A DNA stretch of 64,000 nt, taken from the NCBI RefSeq assembly GCF_004791695.1, contig NZ_SRSO01000007.1:124001-188000 (forward strand), in the 5' to 3' direction. Both the position numbers and the translations under genes were made by a program. The notes beneath the pieces were generated by a model. The model worked only from the letters and a program-made list of their open reading frames with translations, made no database searches and was not told the origin of the DNA. This DNA comes from Flavivirga rizhaonensis (GTDB taxonomy: Bacteria > Bacteroidota > Bacteroidia > Flavobacteriales > Flavobacteriaceae). Positions 59,774-64,000 of this stretch are shown one piece after another (the first letter of the stretch is position 1; each line of letters opens with the position of its first letter).

Positions 59774-62170
59774 ATGGGATCCCAAAAATTTGAAAGATCT
59801 ATTTATAAAGTTTGTTTTTCAGACTGTTATAGCTTTTTATTGGTTTTAAATCTGCTGTTATGTTCTTTTCCCGTGCTTTCCCAGGACAAGAATGTTATGG
59901 ACAATCTCGCCGAACGGTTACACCTCCAAACAACAAATAAGCCAAAACTCTCCGTCTATCTTCAAACCAGCAAAGGTATTTATGAAACAGGCGAAGATCT
60001 TTGGTTTAAAGGTTATGTGCTAGATGCACAAAGGCTATTTCCTTCGGTTTTAGACAAGATCTTGTATGTTCAATTGGAGCGGGAAGAAAACAATCAAGTT
60101 GTATTACAAGAAAAATTGCAGATAGATAACGGTTTTGTAGATGGACATCTCTATGTTCAGGATTCATTACAGGCAGGGAATTATAGGTTATCTGCATATT
60201 CTTCACATTCCTTTAATAATGGTGCAAAAGAATTTCACGGATTTCGGAAACTTAAAATAGTTGAGCGCATTTCTGCACAACCAAAAGCTACAATATCTTT
60301 AGAACAAGCTAAAGAAATAGAAAATGACAGTATTCACTTTAGTGTATTTCCAGAAGGAGGTCACCTAGTATCAGGCATATTAAGTACTATTGGTTTTAAA
60401 GCGGTTGACTCCAAAGGACGACCAAAAGACGTTTCAGGAACCTTGTATGAAAACGACGAGGTCTTATTAGCCTTTAAAAGCACACATGTTGGTATGGGGC
60501 GTTTTTTACTAACACCCAATAGCAATAAACGTTACCATATTAGATTAAAGGATTCTTTATCACAACAAGTTTTTAAACTGCCAAGTATAGAAACTAAAGG
60601 TAGAGTTCTGCAACTTCTTCGTAGCTCAAAAGAAGAACTGATCTTTAAAGTATCTCAATCTTCTAGCTTTAAAAAGGAAAGCATTTATTTAAGGGTCCAA
60701 ATACGTGGCTTGGTTTATAGTATTGCTAAAGTCATGTTAGATAAAGAAATTATTATAAAAATCCCGTTAAAGGACATGCCACAAGGTATTGCGGAAGTGA
60801 CGCTGTTTAATGAAAGCCTAAAACCTGTGGCAGAACGGCTCGTATATGTAAATCAAGATCAAAAATTGTATATAAAAACAATATTGGATAAAAGTGAATA
60901 CCTTACTAAGGAAGCAGCTAAATTAAAAATAAAAGTAACAGACCAAAATGGTGAGCCCATAGTGGCGCATTTAGGTTTGAGTATTTATGATCAAATTTAT
61001 AAAAATCCAGAAGACTCAAAAACTATAGAAAGCCATTACTTGCTTTCCACACAACTTAAAGGAACTCTTTACAATCCAGGTTATTATTTTAATAAAAAAA
61101 ACGAGGACAGAAAACAAGTTTTAAACCTCTTGCTGCTTACTCAAGGCTGGAGGCGCTATGTGTGGAACGAACAAAACTTAAAAGCACAGAAACCTTTGGA
61201 CAGTCTGTATGTCAAAGACCATGTTGAAGGCAAGCTTACTTATATCAAAAAAAGAAAAAACAGGATCCAACAAAGTGGGGTTATGATTTATAACCCCCTT
61301 AAAGAAGGTAATAAGACGTTTATACCATTAGATAGTCTTGGCAACTTCGTTTTAACTTCAGACCATCTAAAAATGGGAAGAAAATTGTATATCAAACATT
61401 TTGGCTCAGATAGAGATTGGATAGAGGTTACCGTTAAAAATTCATTTAATGTCATCAATAAAATGAAACAAACCAAAGATTATAGTTACCCTTTTACCAT
61501 TATAGCAGAAAAAGACGCATACAACGAATCTAGTAGTAAGAGATGGACTTCTATGCAAGAGGGGCTTGTTTTGGATGAAGTAAAAATTAAAAGTAAAAAG
61601 AAACATATATATAGGGATAAATATTTAAGTAAGCTGGATAGCCTAGCTAAGCTGGAAATGACAGAAAGAACTTTTGACTTTGTGTGCGAAGACGGTATTT
61701 TAAATTGTCCAAACCGAAACCACCTTAAAAAACATAAGAAACCAATAGAAGGTGAAATTTATAAAGAATTGATGGTTCTTAAAAATGGTGTTTGGTATAG
61801 AGGAATACCACAATTAGAGGGGGTTATTTATAAAAACCCATCACTCCCACCATATCATTATCCTCATTTATCAGAGGCTAATCTTATGAACAAGTATAAT
61901 TTAATGTGTACTGAAGGGTATTACCCTAAGCGCGTGTTTTATGAACCTGTTTATGATAAGATAGAACAAGAAAATGGTTTTCCAGATTATAGAAATACGT
62001 TGTTATGGAAACCAGATATCATAACCGATAAAAATGGGGAAGCCACTATTAGTTTTTATTGCTCTGATATTAATACTAAATTTATTGGTGTTATTGAGGG
62101 GGTAGGTATAAGTGACGAAGGATTTTTAGGAACAAAATCTTTTGAGTTTTTTGTTAGGAAAAGGAAATAG
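59774..62170 (+). CDS. MG2 (macroglobulin-like) envelope protein, copy 2
   Basis: The protein has 798 residues, collinear with copy 1 across its whole length. The signal peptide and first ~90 residues are almost identical to those of copies 1 and 3 (DKNVMDNLAERLHLQTTNKP, SVYLQTSKGIYETGEDLW). Later domains differ by many substitutions, for example GTLYENDEVLLAFKSTHVGM against GTLYENDKPLLTFKSTHAGM. The C-terminal block (GFPDYRNTLLWKPDIITDKN, then GVGISDEGFLGTKSFEFF) is again nearly identical. Codon use is AT-rich, unlike copy 1. It keeps a complete frame. Confidence 0.82.
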   Translation: MGSQKFERSIYKVCFSDCYSFLLVLNLLLCSFPVLSQDKNVMDNLAERLHLQTTNKPKLSVYLQTSKGIYETGEDLWFKGYVLDAQRLFPSVLDKILYVQLEREENNQVVLQEKLQIDNGFVDGHLYVQDSLQAGNYRLSAYSSHSFNNGAKEFHGFRKLKIVERISAQPKATISLEQAKEIENDSIHFSVFPEGGHLVSGILSTIGFKAVDSKGRPKDVSGTLYENDEVLLAFKSTHVGMGRFLLTPNSNKRYHIRLKDSLSQQVFKLPSIETKGRVLQLLRSSKEELIFKVSQSSSFKKESIYLRVQIRGLVYSIAKVMLDKEIIIKIPLKDMPQGIAEVTLFNESLKPVAERLVYVNQDQKLYIKTILDKSEYLTKEAAKLKIKVTDQNGEPIVAHLGLSIYDQIYKNPEDSKTIESHYLLSTQLKGTLYNPGYYFNKKNEDRKQVLNLLLLTQGWRRYVWNEQNLKAQKPLDSLYVKDHVEGKLTYIKKRKNRIQQSGVMIYNPLKEGNKTFIPLDSLGNFVLTSDHLKMGRKLYIKHFGSDRDWIEVTVKNSFNVINKMKQTKDYSYPFTIIAEKDAYNESSSKRWTSMQEGLVLDEVKIKSKKKHIYRDKYLSKLDSLAKLEMTERTFDFVCEDGILNCPNRNHLKKHKKPIEGEIYKELMVLKNGVWYRGIPQLEGVIYKNPSLPPYHYPHLSEANLMNKYNLMCTEGYYPKRVFYEPVYDKIEQENGFPDYRNTLLWKPDIITDKNGEATISFYCSDINTKFIGVIEGVGISDEGFLGTKSFEFFVRKRK

Positions 62171-62565
62171 GCTATAATCTTGATGCTATTTCTTTTGTTT
62201 ATAGTTTTGAGAAGAATGTTGTTATTCCGAATGCTATCGAAAACAAAATACATTTTGTTAGAAGATAAAAGCGAAGCTTATGAGGAGGAATCTCATCCTT
62301 TTGAGATTTCTCGCAAGTTTATCCTGAGTACTTCGACTGCGCTCAGTATAAACTAAAGTAGAAAGACTCATTTTTCATTTTGTTGAAATGGTAAAATATG
62401 ATAATCAATATTTTAAATATGTGTTTGCCTAGAAAGGTTACATACATCTTTAATTTTAATAAACAGTTATGCTTACAACACGAATGTTATTAATTATAAC
62501 AGCTTATAAAATTTTTAAAACTGAGATTATTAGTGATCAACTACTAATCTCTTTAATAGATAATT
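62171..62565. repeat. Intergenic repeat after MG2 copy 2 (with hairpin)
   Basis: It matches 59403-59773 with a few small insertions and one arm mismatch in the hairpin (gtttatcctgag at 62317-62328). It continues into the identical start of copy 3. The repeat spans CDS boundaries, so gene and spacer were duplicated together. Confidence 0.8.
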
Positions 62566-64000
62566 ATGGGATCCCAAAAATTTGAAAAACCTATTTGTAA
62601 AGTTTGTTTTTCAGACTGTTATAGCTTTTTATTGGTTTTAAATCTGCTGTTATGTTCTTTTCCCGTGCTTTCCCAGGACAAGAATATTATGGACAATCTC
62701 GCCGAACGGTTACACCTCCAAACAACAAATAAGCCAAAACTCTCCGTCTACCTTCAAACCAGCAAAGGTATTTATGAAACAGGCGAGGATCTTTGGTTTA
62801 AAGGCTACGTGCTGGATGCACAGCTGTTTTTTCCATCTGTAAAAAGTAAAATATTGTTTGTTCAATTAATCGAAGATAAAACCAATAAAGCTGTTTGGGA
62901 AGAAAAATATGAGATAGAAGAAGGGTTTGTAGATGGACATCTATATTTAAACGATTCTTTACAATCAGGTTCTTATACTTTAGCAGCATATAGTACACAT
63001 TCATTTTATGAAGGTACAAAAGCGTTCCATGGCATACGCAAATTAGAAATTCTTAAAAATATAAAGAATAAACCAAAACAAGAATCTGTGAAAAATGATA
63101 ATATCTTAAATTTCACGACATTTCCTGAAGGAGGAGATTTGATTTCAGGAATTCAAAATAGGATTGCTTTTAAAGCTGAAAACTCAAAAGGATTACCTAT
63201 TGCGGTTTCGGGAATATTATATGAGAATAATATACCAATAGTTGAGTTTAAAAGCACACATGATGGTATGGGGAGTTTTTTATTCCTCCCATTTTCTATC
63301 AATAAATACCATATTCAGCTAGAAGAACCTCTAAAAGACAAAATTTATTATTTACCACAAATCTTAACTAGTGGGAAAACATTGCAGTTATTAAGGAGCA
63401 CTGAAGATCAAGTTATTTTTAAGGTTAGTCAAACTGCCGATTTAATAGAGGGAACTATTTATTTAAAAGTGAGAAACCAGAGGTGTTATTTATAGTGTTG
63501 CTATGGGTAAATTAAACAAAGAACTCATCATTAAAATTCCATTAAAAGATATTCCACATGGTATTGCTGAAGTAACACTCTTTAATGAAAGTCTAAAACC
63601 AGTAGCAGAACGTTTAATATATGTGAATTCTGGTAGAAAATTAACTATTAAGACAATACTTAATAAAAGTGAATACTCAACTAGAGAAAAGGCTGTTTTA
63701 AAGATTAAAGTAACAAACGAAAATAATGAACCTGTAATTGCGCATTTGGGCTTAAGTATTTTCGATAAATTATATCAAAACAAGCTAGACCCTAAGAATA
63801 TTCTTACTCATTATTATTTGTCTACTCAGTTAAAAGGAAATATTTACAATCCTACATATTATTTTAATGAAGAGTATAAAAATAGGCATGAAGGTTTAAA
63901 CTTATTATTACTCACTCAAGGTTGGAGACGGTATATAAGTAGTGAATCTGATATAAGAGAATATACTAAACAAATAAAACCACTACTTTCCGATTCAATT
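62566..64000 (+). pseudogene. MG2 (macroglobulin-like) protein, copy 3, frameshifted and cut by the window end
   Basis: The first frame runs 62566-63495 (309 residues) and stops after IYLKVRNQRCYL. A one-base insertion at about 63478 (cagaggtgtt where relatives need caggtgtt-type spacing) causes the break. The next frame continues without a stop to the window end: GVIYSVAMGKLNKELIIKIP, then IPHGIAEVTLFNESLKPVAE and LLLLTQGWRRYISSESD. Residues 1-90 are nearly identical to copies 1 and 2, but from about 62820 the DNA diverges abruptly (LFFPSVKSKILFVQLIEDKT). The 5' end has been homogenised while the body is an older paralogue. A sequencing error at the frameshift cannot be ruled out. Confidence 0.82.

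Overview
The DNA is AT-rich and reads like a marine or environmental flavobacterium (Bacteroidota). Signs are Bacteroidota-type tyrosine recombinases, a BlaI/M56 pair with a fused carboxypeptidase-regulatory domain, 6-bladed beta-propeller lipoproteins, NVEALA-like peptide precursors, MG2-type outer-envelope proteins, a TAnnTTTG-type -7 element, and the dispersed repeat built on TTCGACTGCGCTCAG. No rRNA, tRNA or CRISPR array was found.

Layout. (1) 1-2.8 kb, minus strand: end of an integrated element (small unknown genes, an excisionase-like HTH protein, an intact tyrosine recombinase). (2) 2.9-4.6 kb and 8.5-10 kb: two graveyards of mobile DNA. Each holds a decayed integrase and the same downstream hairpin module; the first also holds a frameshifted BfmA/BtgA-like mobilisation remnant and the tail of an IS110-type transposase. 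(3) 4.6-8.5 kb: BlaI-like repressor, M56 antirepressor-like protease and two propeller proteins, behind a double palindromic operator. (4) 10.2-24.3 kb: divergent NtrC-type regulator/histidine kinase facing TolC, a membrane-fusion protein, three MacB/FtsX-type permeases, one ATPase and one truncated permease, with a sigma-54-like promoter and a 13-bp-arm dyad between. (5) 24.4-31.9 kb: LacI-type regulator divergent from a hexuronate operon (mannonate oxidoreductase-like SDR, UxuA, UxaC, TRAP DctP/Q/M), with a palindromic operator touching the -7 element. (6) 32.4-37.4 kb: large lipoprotein with an alpha/beta-hydrolase domain, then an O-antigen-ligase-like/TPR protein. (7) 37.4-56.9 kb: a repeated cassette, described below. 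(8) 57-64 kb: three tandem MG2-type proteins, the third frameshifted and cut by the window end.

The cassette region is the most interesting part. Four intact units and one decayed unit follow the order: short secreted Cys-containing peptide with a long leader ending in ANA or AHA; an intercistronic hairpin; a propeller lipoprotein (DUF4221-like in the last unit); and a small exported CxxC protein. The decayed unit keeps its propeller but has a stop-riddled peptide, and it runs straight into a complete RND exporter (membrane-fusion lipoprotein, RND pump, TolC). A signal peptidase I gene sits inside the array. A ~370-bp segment (tiny HTH gene plus noncoding leader with dyads and a promoter-like block) is duplicated ahead of two units, and parts of it precede the other two. 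My inference is an envelope-located, export-coupled peptide system in which the peptide is cleaved after the ANA/AHA motif, oxidised or handled by the CxxC protein and bound by the propeller. This is untested.
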